64,000 nucleotides of DNA, from positions 1-64,000 of the forward strand of contig CAIQHG010000088.1 of NCBI GenBank assembly GCA_903871545.1, read 5' to 3'. This document shows, piece by piece, positions 1 through 9,634 of the stretch. The stretch comes from an uncultured Burkholderiales bacterium (GTDB taxonomy: Bacteria; Pseudomonadota; Gammaproteobacteria; Burkholderiales; Burkholderiaceae_C). Both the position numbers and the translations under genes were made by a program. Numbering within the stretch: the stretch's first letter is position 1; each line of letters opens with the position of its first letter. The notes under the pieces were generated by a model, which saw only the letters and a list, made by a program, of their open reading frames with translations, had not been told where the DNA came from and did not search any database.

Positions 1-1
1 A

Positions 2-613
2 TGGGCTGTCAAGCCTCAGCACATGCGCTCGGTTTGCGAATCGTTGTCAAACGTTTCTAAGGATTTACTGCACCTAAGTGTTGCCGCAGGCATTACAAGC
101 GGCAGTTTTTCAAAGTGGCTCGGCACAAAACGAGTAGTAAGGGCTATGCCCAACACGCCCGCCCTGATCGGAATGGGTCAAACAGCATTGTTTGCGGCCC
201 CTGAAATATCCCAAATAGAGCGCGCTCGAATTGAAACAGTTGTCAAAGGCTGCGGAGAATTTCTTTGGCTAGAGGATGAAAGACTACTTGATGTGGTGAC
301 CGCAGTCTCAGGATCAGGACCCGCATATGTATTCTATTTATTAGAGGCATTAACCCAAGCAGGGGAGGATCTAGGACTTACAGATGAACAAGCAAGAAAA
401 CTGGCAATTGGCACTTTTATCGGTGCAAGTCACTTGGCTCAACAAAGTTCTGATTCACTCTCCACCTTGCGGGAGAATGTAACCTCCAAGGGGGGAACTA
501 CTGAGGCTGCCCTTTCACACCTTAACACTAAGAATATTGGATTAGAGTTTCAAAATGCAGTAAAAATAGCATTTATTAAGTCTCAGCAACTTGGGGCCGA
601 ATACGGCAAGTAA
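2..613 (+). CDS. proC: Pyrroline-5-carboxylate reductase, 5' end missing
   Basis: This gene makes the last step of proline synthesis, NAD(P)H reduction of pyrroline-5-carboxylate. The open frame runs in from the window edge: codons before the first internal ATG at position 23 read WAVKPQHM, matching the conserved ProC stretch that follows the Rossmann nucleotide-binding fold, so about 65 N-terminal residues lie outside the window. Visible ProC hallmarks are VRAMPNTPALIG, the VTAVSGSGPAYVF helix of the dimerisation domain, and the C-terminal LRENVTSKGGTTEAAL substrate-binding stretch. The reading frame is intact to a TAA stop. Assignment is secure; only the start is unseen. Confidence 0.95.
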   Translation, partial: WAVKPQHMRSVCESLSNVSKDLLHLSVAAGITSGSFSKWLGTKRVVRAMPNTPALIGMGQTALFAAPEISQIERARIETVVKGCGEFLWLEDERLLDVVTAVSGSGPAYVFYLLEALTQAGEDLGLTDEQARKLAIGTFIGASHLAQQSSDSLSTLRENVTSKGGTTEAALSHLNTKNIGLEFQNAVKIAFIKSQQLGAEYGK

Positions 614-697
614 TCCAGTTCTCCGCAAAAGATCTGTGAGTGTCCAGTTTATGCGACAATTTATACTTATCGATTTTTATATTTGAACTTTAATCTA

Positions 698-910
698 ATG
701 AACAAACTTTTAATTACTTTATTCAGCGCTGCTGCCCTGAGCACTCCACTTTTTAGTGCGGCTCAAAATGCAACTCCTTCTGCTCCAGCAGCCCCGTCAG
801 CCCCGAGTACTACTACTCCAAATGCACAAAATCCGGTTGATAATGCACAGGACAAAAAAGCTAAGAAGCCAAAGAAACATAAAAAACACAAGGCGAAGAA
901 AAAAGCCTAA
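698..910 (+). CDS. Small secreted lysine-rich protein, unknown function
   Basis: A 70-residue protein with a typical signal peptide (MNKLLITLFSAAALS, probable cleavage near FSAAQ, about residues 18-20). After it comes an Ala/Pro/Ser/Thr-rich segment and a very basic tail of repeated Lys and KKHK units. I chose the ATG at 698 because it places Met just before the charged n-region; a TTG at 683 in the same frame would add five residues. A rho-independent terminator lies about 60 bp downstream. Such short Ala/Pro-rich, Lys-tailed secreted proteins are frequent in Burkholderiales but I know no assigned function. It may bind anionic surface polymers or nucleic acid; that is only inference from charge. 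Confidence 0.6.
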   Translation: MNKLLITLFSAAALSTPLFSAAQNATPSAPAAPSAPSTTTPNAQNPVDNAQDKKAKKPKKHKKHKAKKKA

Positions 911-945
911 ACTAAATAGTTTAGGTGAGTTTATTTAATCACCGA

Positions 946-1122
946 TTACCCCGACTTCAGGTCCCCGTAAGCCAAAGATCTTTTAAAGATTTTTGGCTTA
1001 TTTTTTCTGCCCTGCTCATCATCCACCAGTTTTAGCCAAGGGGGCAGGAACTGTCCAAAGGGGCCTAACAACCGAGAATCCGCCGCCAACCTTGCCTTTG
1101 CGGAATGGTGAGGGTAAATCAT
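946..1122 (-). CDS. Possible 58-codon ORF downstream of ubiA
   Basis: An uninterrupted ATG-to-TAA frame on the minus strand begins MIYPHHSAKARLAADSRLLG and ends SLAYGDLKSG. AGGT sits 9 bases before the ATG, a usable but not strong ribosome site. It follows ubiA in the same direction after 53 bp, so it could be the last gene of the recG-oxyR-ubiA unit. Against it: no family is recognised, and its last third is encoded by the inverted repeat that acts as a terminator for the opposite strand. It could equally be a chance frame. Confidence 0.22.
   Translation of the reverse strand: MIYPHHSAKARLAADSRLLGPFGQFLPPWLKLVDDEQGRKNKPKIFKRSLAYGDLKSG
969..1006 (+). terminator. Rho-independent terminator
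   Basis: The 15-base arm at 969-983 is complementary to 985-999 with one G-U pair, followed by ATTTTTT. The poly-T tract is only on the plus strand, so it ends transcripts coming from proC and the small secreted-protein gene. Confidence 0.8.
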
Positions 1123-1175
1123 TATGGATGACCTAATGTCGACTTAGAGTGCAGTGTCAAATTCTTAACAACGCT

Positions 1176-2081
1176 TTAGCTGTAACTCATCACAACGCCA
1201 ATAAATAAAGTTGCTCCTATCCAGTGATTGAGTCGAAATGCCAAGAAGCATCCATGCCGCTCTCGTTTGCGTATCAATAAATAGTGCCCAACAGATTGCG
1301 CGAAAGCAAGCACCAAAGAGATACTGAGCCAGATGCCAGCAAGCTTACTTTCCAACAAAAACCACCAACTCACAAAGTACAAAACATAGAAGAACATAAC
1401 AAATGCGACATCGTACTCAGCTAAAGTAATTGCGGATGTTTTAATGCCTATGCGCAAATCATCATCCCTGTCAACCATTGCATATTCCGTGTCGTAAGCT
1501 AGAACCCAAAATAGATTGCTGATCAAAAGACCCCAAGCAAAAAGCGGAACCGCATCCAAAAAGTCAAACCAGCTTAAGTTTTGGCCATTTACTGCCGCGA
1601 AAGCCATAGGAATTCCAAAGCTAAAAGCAACTCCTAGTACGGCCTGCGGCATGGAGACAAAACGCTTCGCATACGGGTAAGTAACGGATAAAAAAACCGC
1701 TGCAAAAGACCAAGTTACGCAAACTAGGTTTGTGGACAAAACCAGCAGGAATGCCGCTAAGACAAGCACACCACCAAAAATTAAAGCCTCATTGGCGCTT
1801 ACTTTTCCACTTGTGACAGGGCGATTAGCTGTTCTTTTAACGTGTTTATCGAAGTCTTTGTCAGCCACATCGTTGATGCAGCAACCAGCGCTTCTCATCA
1901 AGATCGTACCGATCACAAATACCAGCAACAAATGCAACCCAGGGTATCCTTCCTTCGCGATCCACAAAGCGCTTAATGATGGCCAAAGTAGGAGCAACCA
2001 GCCAGCTGGGCGGTCCCACCGGATTAGGGCAAGATACAGCGGGAACTTTTTTATTAAGAAATTTGAAACTAAAGAACTCAT
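1176..2081 (-). CDS. ubiA: 4-hydroxybenzoate polyprenyltransferase
   Basis: UbiA is an integral membrane prenyltransferase that attaches the polyprenyl chain to 4-hydroxybenzoate in ubiquinone synthesis. The 301-residue protein has about eight hydrophobic segments and both aspartate-rich Mg-prenyl-diphosphate sites: NDVADKDFD at residues 70-78 and [13 protein letters not shown] at 196-208. The N-terminal [20 protein letters not shown] block is typical of the bacterial UbiA subgroup. The start lies 12 bp after the oxyR stop, so it is probably cotranscribed with recG and oxyR. Length is normal and the frame intact. Confidence 0.96.
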   Translation of the reverse strand: MSSLVSNFLIKKFPLYLALIRWDRPAGWLLLLWPSLSALWIAKEGYPGLHLLLVFVIGTILMRSAGCCINDVADKDFDKHVKRTANRPVTSGKVSANEALIFGGVLVLAAFLLVLSTNLVCVTWSFAAVFLSVTYPYAKRFVSMPQAVLGVAFSFGIPMAFAAVNGQNLSWFDFLDAVPLFAWGLLISNLFWVLAYDTEYAMVDRDDDLRIGIKTSAITLAEYDVAFVMFFYVLYFVSWWFLLESKLAGIWLSISLVLAFAQSVGHYLLIRKRERHGCFLAFRLNHWIGATLFIGVVMSYS

Positions 2082-2093
2082 TGTTTTTAGCCT

Positions 2094-3062
2094 CTAAGAC
2101 AATAAAGTTACGCCCTGCAAATCACACTCATAAATGGAGTTCCGAAGAGCGGCTATAGCTTCGTAACGGGTAAAGCTTTTGCGCCACGCTAGGACCACTC
2201 TTCGAGTGGGGGGGCTAAGGCCCTCATCCACAATTGGGATGTAACGAATATAAGTTTCCTCTGTTTCTTTTTTTCTTTTGTTACTGTTGTTGGCCAGTGC
2301 TGCTTTAGGAACACTTAATCTAGGAACCAGAGTGACCCCCATGCCTGCAGCAACCATGTGCTTTATTGTTTCTAGTGAGGAGCCCTCAAAGCTTCTTTTT
2401 ATCCCGTCAGCGTCGCTTGAAAAACGAGCAAACTCAGGACAAACTTCGAGCACATGATCCCTAAAACAGTGTCCGGCGCCTAGCAGTAACATCGTCTCAG
2501 ATTTGAGCTCTTGTGCACTTATGTGCTCTTTATTTGCAAGTGCATGGGAGCTTGGTACGGCGGCTAAAAAAGGTTCGTCATACAAAGGTGCAGTGGCCAA
2601 GCCAGCATCGGAGAAGGGTTCTGCCATCACTGCGCAGTCTATTTCGCCGGTTCTGAGCATTTCCAACAACCTAACTGTGAAGTTTTCCTGCAAGATCAAA
2701 GGCATTTGAGGAGATTTAGCAATTGTTTTAATTACTAAATGCGGTAATAAATAGGGTCCAATCGTGTAGATTACGCCCAGTTTCAAGGGGCCGGCTAGGG
2801 GATCTTTGCCTCTTTTTGCAATCTCTTTAATATTAGCGGCTTGTTCTAAAACACTTTGAGCCTGTCTGATAATTTCCTCTCCAAGTCCGGTCACTGTCAC
2901 TTCATTGGCGCTGCGCTCAAAAAGCTTTACATCTAATTCATCCTCTAATTTTTTAATCGCAACGGACAAAGTAGGCTGGGAGACAAAGCAGGCCTCAGCG
3001 GCCCGTCCAAAATGTTTTTCCCTAGCCACGGCCACTATGTATTTAAGTTCAGTTAAGGTCAT
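2094..3062 (-). CDS. oxyR: Hydrogen-peroxide sensor OxyR, LysR family
   Basis: LysR-type regulator with an N-terminal winged helix (residues 1-60, SQPTLSVAIKKLEDELDVKLFER region) and a C-terminal effector domain. The peroxide-sensing pair is present at C199 and C208 (CFRDHVLEVC), the same numbering and spacing as the E. coli OxyR disulfide. It is therefore very likely a true OxyR controlling peroxide-defence genes rather than a generic LysR protein. It sits 6 bp after recG and 12 bp before ubiA, the common betaproteobacterial arrangement. No separate promoter is evident in front of it. Confidence 0.95.
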   Translation of the reverse strand: MTLTELKYIVAVAREKHFGRAAEACFVSQPTLSVAIKKLEDELDVKLFERSANEVTVTGLGEEIIRQAQSVLEQAANIKEIAKRGKDPLAGPLKLGVIYTIGPYLLPHLVIKTIAKSPQMPLILQENFTVRLLEMLRTGEIDCAVMAEPFSDAGLATAPLYDEPFLAAVPSSHALANKEHISAQELKSETMLLLGAGHCFRDHVLEVCPEFARFSSDADGIKRSFEGSSLETIKHMVAAGMGVTLVPRLSVPKAALANNSNKRKKETEETYIRYIPIVDEGLSPPTRRVVLAWRKSFTRYEAIAALRNSIYECDLQGVTLLS

Positions 3063-3068
3063 TTAAAA

Positions 3069-5309
3069 TTAAGCCTTTAAATATTCCTGTTTGTTTCCAA
3101 GCCACCTTGAGACGTGTTTTTCAGCCAAGAGGGGGTGGCTATCCAAAAGCAGCGGGGCAAGTGCTCGGGCCCATTCAAGCCACTCCTGATCGGTGTTTAA
3201 GTCTGCAAATCTGAGCATCGCTGTGCCCGACTGGCGAGCTCCCAGAAACTCCCCCGGGCCTCTAATTTCAAGATCTTTTCTCGCGATCTCAAATCCATCC
3301 TGCGTATCTGCCATAGCCTTTAATCTTTCTCGAGCAGTCTCGCTTAATTTGCCGCGCTCACCGCTTGAGTACATCAATACGCATGCTGAGGCTGCCGCTC
3401 CGCGCCCCACGCGCCCCCGAAGTTGGTGGAGTTGACTTAGACCAAATCGTTCCGCGTGTTCGATCACCATGAGTGATGCATTAGGCACATCCACTCCCAC
3501 TTCAATTACGGTTGTACTGACTAAAACACCCATTTTCCCCTCTGTGAAGGTTTGCATCACTTCTTTTTTCTCAACAGAAGGCATTTTGGAGTGAAGCAAG
3601 CCAATCACCTCGCCTGGTAAGGACTTTGAAAGCAACTCGTGCGTTTGGGTTGCATTTGTTAAATCAATTGCCTCGCTTTCTTGAATTAGGGGACAGACCC
3701 AGTAAACTTGACGACCTAGATGAAGCTGGGCTTGAATTCTAGAGATTACCTCCTCTCGTCTATGGTCAGAGACTACTTTCGTGATCACAGGGGTTCTGCC
3801 TGGGGGTAATTCATCAATGGTTGAGACGTCCAGATCTGCATAGTAACTCATCGCCAACGTTCGGGGAATTGGAGTGGCGCTCATCATCAGCAAGTGAGGC
3901 TCTTGGTCGGGAAGTTTATCTTTTAAGGCTACACGTTGGGCAACGCCAAAGCGGTGCTGCTCATCTATCAAAACCAAACCCAAGGATTTGAATTTAACTT
4001 GTTCTTGTATTACTGCATGAGTCCCAACCACCAAGGCGGCTTGTCCGCTTGATGTCACATCAAGCATGGCTTGTCTTTCTTTCTTTTTTTGGCTACCCGA
4101 TAACCACGCCACGCATTGTTGGCGCTGCTCAAGCAGGGGAGCAAGCCAACCTATCAGTTTTTTGAAATGCTGCTCAGCCAGTATTTCAGTGGGGGCCATC
4201 AGCACACACTGATAACCCGAGTCAATGCACTGGGTAGCGGCGAGCGCTGCAACCACGGTCTTACCGGAGCCAACATCCCCTTGTAAAAGCCGATACATGG
4301 GGATATCTTTTTTTATATCCGATGAAATCTCTTGAACGACTCGTAGTTGTGCGCTGGTAAGCTTAAAAGGTAAAATCTGAAGTAGTTGGTTCGTTGTAGA
4401 GCAAGGGGCTTTAAATACATGATTGCTCGCCGCAAAGTTCCCTTTCTTTTTCAAGCTCTTGTCAAGAAGCGAGTCTGCGCCTACTCGCTCACCAATTGCG
4501 GGCGCGCGGTTTGAGGGGTTTTCTGCGGCCTCTCCACCAAGTCTAGGGGCTTTGAGCTCAAGTCGCTCCCTCTTTGCCCTAAGCTGAGAGAGTTGTTGCG
4601 CCAGCAATTCCTCTGCCTTTAGACGTTGCCAGGCGGGATGCGATTTATCCTCTAAATCTAAAATGGATACGTCTGCTTGTGGCTCATGCAAGTATTGAAC
4701 TGCTTTTGCCAAGGGCCAAAGCCCAGGTTTTAAAAATACAGCCGGTATCGTTTCATTAAAATATCCTAGACGCACACAGCGCTCTAGCCCAGTTAATACC
4801 GCTCTTTTGATGTAGGCCTGGGGAAGACCTGCAGTCGTTGGATAAATGGGGGTTAGCGTGCTTGGCAGGGGGGTTTGGGCGGAATAAACGGTAGGGTGCA
4901 TTATTGTTTTTCCCAGCATTGCGCCTTTTACCTCACCCCTTAATCTAATTCTTTGTCCTACGGCCAGCGTTTTTTGCAAATTAGGATAGAAATTAAAAAA
5001 CCTTAAGGTGCAAATTTCTCCCCAAATCAACCCATCGCCGGTTAAAGTTGGTTGGGCACTCGGACTGAATTCATGGACTTGTACGACCAACTGTCGTCTT
5101 GGTTTGAAGACAATCTCTAGACTTTTAACTTCTGCTAAAAATTGAACGCACTCTCCCTCCCTTGCAGTCGATAACGAATTTAACCGCGTCTCATCCTCGT
5201 AACGCAAAGGCAAATGCAGTGCTAAATCGATGTCACGATCTAACCCGAGCTTTCGCAGGGCTTTTTGCGGGACAGATAGGGCAGATTTGGGTTTTTCAGA
5301 GGTTGCCAT
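3069..5309 (-). CDS. recG: ATP-dependent DNA helicase RecG
   Basis: RecG regresses stalled replication forks and branch-migrates Holliday junctions. From the ATG at 5309 (MATSEKPK) it has the N-terminal wedge/OB region, Walker A GDVGSGKT near residues 344-351, DEQH box near 449-452, the MSATPIPRTLAMS motif, and the C-terminal QLRGRVGRG helicase motif. A GTG at 5324 would add five residues. An unusual low-complexity stretch of roughly 50 residues (about 255-305, rich in Ala, Asn, Lys) sits between the wedge domain and the helicase core, where many RecGs have a short linker. It is the first gene of the recG-oxyR-ubiA unit, divergent from queA across about 160 bp. Confidence 0.95.
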   Translation of the reverse strand: MATSEKPKSALSVPQKALRKLGLDRDIDLALHLPLRYEDETRLNSLSTAREGECVQFLAEVKSLEIVFKPRRQLVVQVHEFSPSAQPTLTGDGLIWGEICTLRFFNFYPNLQKTLAVGQRIRLRGEVKGAMLGKTIMHPTVYSAQTPLPSTLTPIYPTTAGLPQAYIKRAVLTGLERCVRLGYFNETIPAVFLKPGLWPLAKAVQYLHEPQADVSILDLEDKSHPAWQRLKAEELLAQQLSQLRAKRERLELKAPRLGGEAAENPSNRAPAIGERVGADSLLDKSLKKKGNFAASNHVFKAPCSTTNQLLQILPFKLTSAQLRVVQEISSDIKKDIPMYRLLQGDVGSGKTVVAALAATQCIDSGYQCVLMAPTEILAEQHFKKLIGWLAPLLEQRQQCVAWLSGSQKKKERQAMLDVTSSGQAALVVGTHAVIQEQVKFKSLGLVLIDEQHRFGVAQRVALKDKLPDQEPHLLMMSATPIPRTLAMSYYADLDVSTIDELPPGRTPVITKVVSDHRREEVISRIQAQLHLGRQVYWVCPLIQESEAIDLTNATQTHELLSKSLPGEVIGLLHSKMPSVEKKEVMQTFTEGKMGVLVSTTVIEVGVDVPNASLMVIEHAERFGLSQLHQLRGRVGRGAAASACVLMYSSGERGKLSETARERLKAMADTQDGFEIARKDLEIRGPGEFLGARQSGTAMLRFADLNTDQEWLEWARALAPLLLDSHPLLAEKHVSRWLGNKQEYLKA

Positions 5310-5472
5310 TGCTACATTGTGCACAAGTTTTATGCAGCCTATTCATTACTCGGTGAGGAGTAAGGGTCGTATGAGTAAAGCTAGGGCAAAATACTCAACA
5401 TCATTTACTCAACAACCAGTGACAAACACAAAAACTTAAAACCGTTAAGAATTAGTTGTTTGTTCTACGTCT

Positions 5473-6543
5473 ATGTCGGCCCCACAAAATCCACCACCCC
5501 CTAAGAATCTAAGCGATTACGACTTTAATTTGCCTAAAGAGCTCATTGCACAGCACCCAACTGGGACCAGAAGCGAGTCTAGGCTTTTGGATGCTCGGGA
5601 AATTGAGCCAACCGATAGGATTTTCAAAGAGGTTCCAGACCTTTTAAAGTCAGGCGATCTTCTGATATTTAACAATACTGAAGTCATTAAGGCAAGGCTA
5701 TTTGGTAAAAAAGAAAGTGGCGGACTGTTAGAAATACTAGTTGAACGGGTTTTGCCGCGCCCAAACGGACAAACAGATTACTGTGTTGCGGCGCACATGC
5801 GGGTAAGTAAAAAACCACGTGTCGGAGACACTTTGCTCATGGAGGGCGGTTTTAAGGCGAAATTAATTGGGCGCTGGCCCTCAGAAGAGGGCCCTTTGTA
5901 TTGCCTCTCATTAGAACAAGACCCTTTTGAGGTGATGCAAAAATTCGGTCACGTTCCATTGCCCCCTTATGTTGAGCACGCAGATAATTTGCAAGATTTA
6001 CGACGCTACCAATCTATTTTTGCAAAGTATCCTGGAGCAGTTGCTGCTCCTACTGCATCCTTGCACTTTGATCCAGAGCTTCTTGAAGCTTTTACGAAAA
6101 AAGGGATCAAAACCGCTCAACTCACTCTTCATATTGGCGCGGGAACATTTCAGCCTGTCAAAACCGAGAACATTGATGATCACAAAATGCATAGCGAGTG
6201 GTACAGCATTCCCACAGAAACTATTTCGGCCATCCAAGAGTGCAAAAAAAACGGGGGAAGGGTGGTCGCCGTTGGCACCACCTGTGTCCGTTCGCTTGAG
6301 TCTTGGGCATTGGGGGGAGTAAGCTCAGGGGAGACGGATATTTTTATTCGCCCTGGCTTTCATTTCAAAGTGGTTGATCTCATGATTACTAACTTTCACC
6401 TACCCAAGTCTACGCTGCTGATGCTGGTCAGCGCGTTTACAAGTTACTCACATATTTTTAATCTCTACAAACATGCAATTAAAAAACGCTACCGTTTTTT
6501 TAGTTACGGAGATGCAATGCTTTTAGAAAGGATAAAGGATTAA
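5473..6543 (+). CDS. queA: tRNA S-adenosylmethionine ribosyltransferase-isomerase
   Basis: QueA transfers and isomerises the ribosyl part of SAM onto preQ1 at tRNA position 34, giving epoxyqueuosine. The 356-residue protein has the family's start (DYDFNLPKELIAQHP), the SGDLLIFNNTEVIKARL block, GAVAAPTASLHFDPELL, HIGAGTFQPV and the C-terminal TNFHLPKSTLLMLVSAF. All are intact. Its usual partner tgt lies 1.9 kb downstream at 8441, here separated by two genes unrelated to tRNA modification. Confidence 0.96.
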   Translation: MSAPQNPPPPKNLSDYDFNLPKELIAQHPTGTRSESRLLDAREIEPTDRIFKEVPDLLKSGDLLIFNNTEVIKARLFGKKESGGLLEILVERVLPRPNGQTDYCVAAHMRVSKKPRVGDTLLMEGGFKAKLIGRWPSEEGPLYCLSLEQDPFEVMQKFGHVPLPPYVEHADNLQDLRRYQSIFAKYPGAVAAPTASLHFDPELLEAFTKKGIKTAQLTLHIGAGTFQPVKTENIDDHKMHSEWYSIPTETISAIQECKKNGGRVVAVGTTCVRSLESWALGGVSSGETDIFIRPGFHFKVVDLMITNFHLPKSTLLMLVSAFTSYSHIFNLYKHAIKKRYRFFSYGDAMLLERIKD

Positions 6544-6561
6544 AGGGTAAGAGTCATGAGC

Positions 6562-7560
6562 TTACTCAGCTTGAATTCCTGCATATGCAGCCACTCGTGC
6601 CCAGCGAACCAACTCAGAGCGCATGAAATCCGTCGTTTTTTCGGGAGTCGTAAAAAAGGGCTCAAATCCTAAATCAGAGAATTTTTTCTGCACGCCTTGG
6701 GTCTGACCTATTTTTAAAAACGCATCGCTGAGCTTTTTAATAATGGGGGCTGGTGTCCCTGTGGGCGCTAAAACGGCAAACCAGTTTTCTAAATCTACAT
6801 CTTTATAACCTAACTCATTAAGTGTGGGCACACTGGGCAAAGATTTACTTCTTATTGCAGAGCCTTGTGCTAGGACCTTTATTTTTCCTTGTTGTATGTA
6901 GGGCAATGCATTTTGTAATGGGCTAAACATGTAATTGATTTGTCCCCCCACTAAATCCGCCATAGACTGGGATTGTCCTTTATAGGGAATGTGCGTAGTT
7001 TTAATACCGGCAAGTTGATTGAAAAATTCACTATGCAAATGTTGCGGACTACCGGTACCTGCGGAGCCAAAATTAAGCTCGCCCGAATGGAGTTTTGCAT
7101 AGTCAACGAATTCTTTTAGACTGTTCACATTTAAACTCGGATGAACTACAAGCACCACCCCCGTTTGCCCTATCAATGTGATGGGCTGAAAGTCTTTAAG
7201 TAACTCATAGGGCAATTTTTTATAAACTGCAACATTGCTCGCGATGGTTCCCGGGGTTATGAGTAAAGTGTAGCCATCTGGTTTGGCGTGAGCGACAAAC
7301 TCTGCACCAATATTACCACCACCACCTAATTTGTTTTCGATGACAAAGCTTTGGCCTAAGGCGTCGCCCACCATTTGTCCGGTCAAACGTGCTAGCAAAT
7401 CGGTTCCTCCACCGGCCGCCACGGGGACGATAACTTGAACGGGTCTAATTGGGTAGTTTTGCGCAGGACAGTGCGATGAAATGAGTAACAAACTCAATAA
7501 GCATAAATTCATGCATATAAAGTTTTGAATGGGTTGAGGAGATAATTTTTGAAATATCAT
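6562..7560 (-). CDS. Bug-family periplasmic solute-binding protein
   Basis: A tripartite-tricarboxylate (TctC/Bug) receptor of 332 residues. An N-terminal signal peptide (hydrophobic CLLSLLLISS around residues 18-30) precedes the mature start QNYPIRPVQVIVPVAAGGG. Family signatures are the first ligand loop VAAGGGTDLLAR, IENKLGGGGNIGAEFVA, DGYTLLITPGT, HIPYKGQSQSMADLVGGQI and NWFAVLAPTGTP. Bug proteins bind carboxylates, amides or related small molecules; the ligand cannot be read from sequence. No TctA/TctB membrane genes are nearby, so it is an orphan receptor. It diverges from the class II aldolase-family gene at 7698 and may share its substrate or regulation. Confidence 0.9.
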   Translation of the reverse strand: MIFQKLSPQPIQNFICMNLCLLSLLLISSHCPAQNYPIRPVQVIVPVAAGGGTDLLARLTGQMVGDALGQSFVIENKLGGGGNIGAEFVAHAKPDGYTLLITPGTIASNVAVYKKLPYELLKDFQPITLIGQTGVVLVVHPSLNVNSLKEFVDYAKLHSGELNFGSAGTGSPQHLHSEFFNQLAGIKTTHIPYKGQSQSMADLVGGQINYMFSPLQNALPYIQQGKIKVLAQGSAIRSKSLPSVPTLNELGYKDVDLENWFAVLAPTGTPAPIIKKLSDAFLKIGQTQGVQKKFSDLGFEPFFTTPEKTTDFMRSELVRWARVAAYAGIQAE

Positions 7561-7697
7561 TTTATTTAGAATAGGGTAGGATAGGCTTGTACGTATTGAA
7601 ACAAAATAAAGTACCTAATTTAACAAGAAAATTTCAACACACTTACGCATTCTAAGTTTTTTTATTTGCGTCAACTCTCAAACTCGGAGCACCACTT

Positions 7698-8408
7698 ATG
7701 CCGTCAACAGTTAATCCATCTTTGATCGATGACCTTGTCGTAGCTAACCATATATTGGTCAATGAAGGCGTTTTGGATGGTTTTGGCCACATTAGCGTTA
7801 GGCATGACAAAGACCCAAATCTATTTTTTATTGCCCGCAGCATGGCCCCAGCATTAGTGACTCATGATGATATCCTTTGCTGTAACTTGGAGGGTGAAGT
7901 GATTGATCAGCTTGGAAGGCACTCTTACGTTGAGCGTTTTATTCACAGTGAGATCTTTAAGCTTAGAGCAGATATACACTCTGTTATTCACTCCCATTCA
8001 CCTGCAATAATCCCCTTTGGAGTGACCGCACAGAGGCTACGCCCGATTTGCCACATGAGTGGCTTCCTGGGTTCCTCAACTCCTGTTTATGAAATTCGAG
8101 ATAGCATAGGTGAGAGCTCGGATTTATTGATTAGAAGCCAGGCCCTTGGCCACGACTTGGCAAAAGTACTAGGACCTAATGCTGTTGCTTTGCTAAGGGG
8201 TCATGGTAACGTTTGTGTTGGTGAGTCCATCAAACAGTCCGTATTTAGAGCAATCTACACTGAGAACAACGCTAAATTGCAACTTCAGTCTCAAAATTTG
8301 GGGGAGATTACTTACCTAACGCCAGAAGAATCGGTTGCAACTTCAAAAATGAACGATCAACATCTGGACAGACCATGGCAGATGTGGAAACGCAGAGCCC
8401 AAAACTGA
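7698..8408 (+). CDS. Class II aldolase/adducin-family protein
   Basis: A 236-residue single-domain protein of the class II aldolase family, which includes zinc sugar-phosphate aldolases, ribulose-5-P epimerases and decarboxylases. Zinc-ligand motifs are visible: IHSHSP (about residues 96-101) and the later RGHGNVCVG (about 172-180), with a candidate acid in SYVERFIHSEIF. The conserved GHISVRHDKDPNLFFIARSMAPA start matches the subgroup common in Burkholderiales that often pairs with Bug receptors. The ribosome site GGAG lies about 8 bases before ATG. The substrate is not predictable; a hydroxy- or keto-acid lyase or decarboxylase role is possible. Confidence 0.88.
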   Translation: MPSTVNPSLIDDLVVANHILVNEGVLDGFGHISVRHDKDPNLFFIARSMAPALVTHDDILCCNLEGEVIDQLGRHSYVERFIHSEIFKLRADIHSVIHSHSPAIIPFGVTAQRLRPICHMSGFLGSSTPVYEIRDSIGESSDLLIRSQALGHDLAKVLGPNAVALLRGHGNVCVGESIKQSVFRAIYTENNAKLQLQSQNLGEITYLTPEESVATSKMNDQHLDRPWQMWKRRAQN

Positions 8409-8437
8409 GCTTAATAGGAACAAACTTTAATAATTAG

Positions 8438-9592
<1,155 letters not shown>

Positions 9593-9634
9593 GCTGATTA
9601 ATAGGGGGGAACAAATGAGTGCCTCAAGATATCT

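Noticed and set aside
1732-2097. 121-residue ORF antisense to ubiA
   Set aside because: Entirely inside a strongly conserved gene on the other strand; no domain.
5371-5439. 22-codon ORF (MSKARAKYSTSF...) with AAGG upstream, between recG and queA
   Set aside because: Too short and polar to support as a gene; could be a leader peptide, but no attenuator structure was seen after it.
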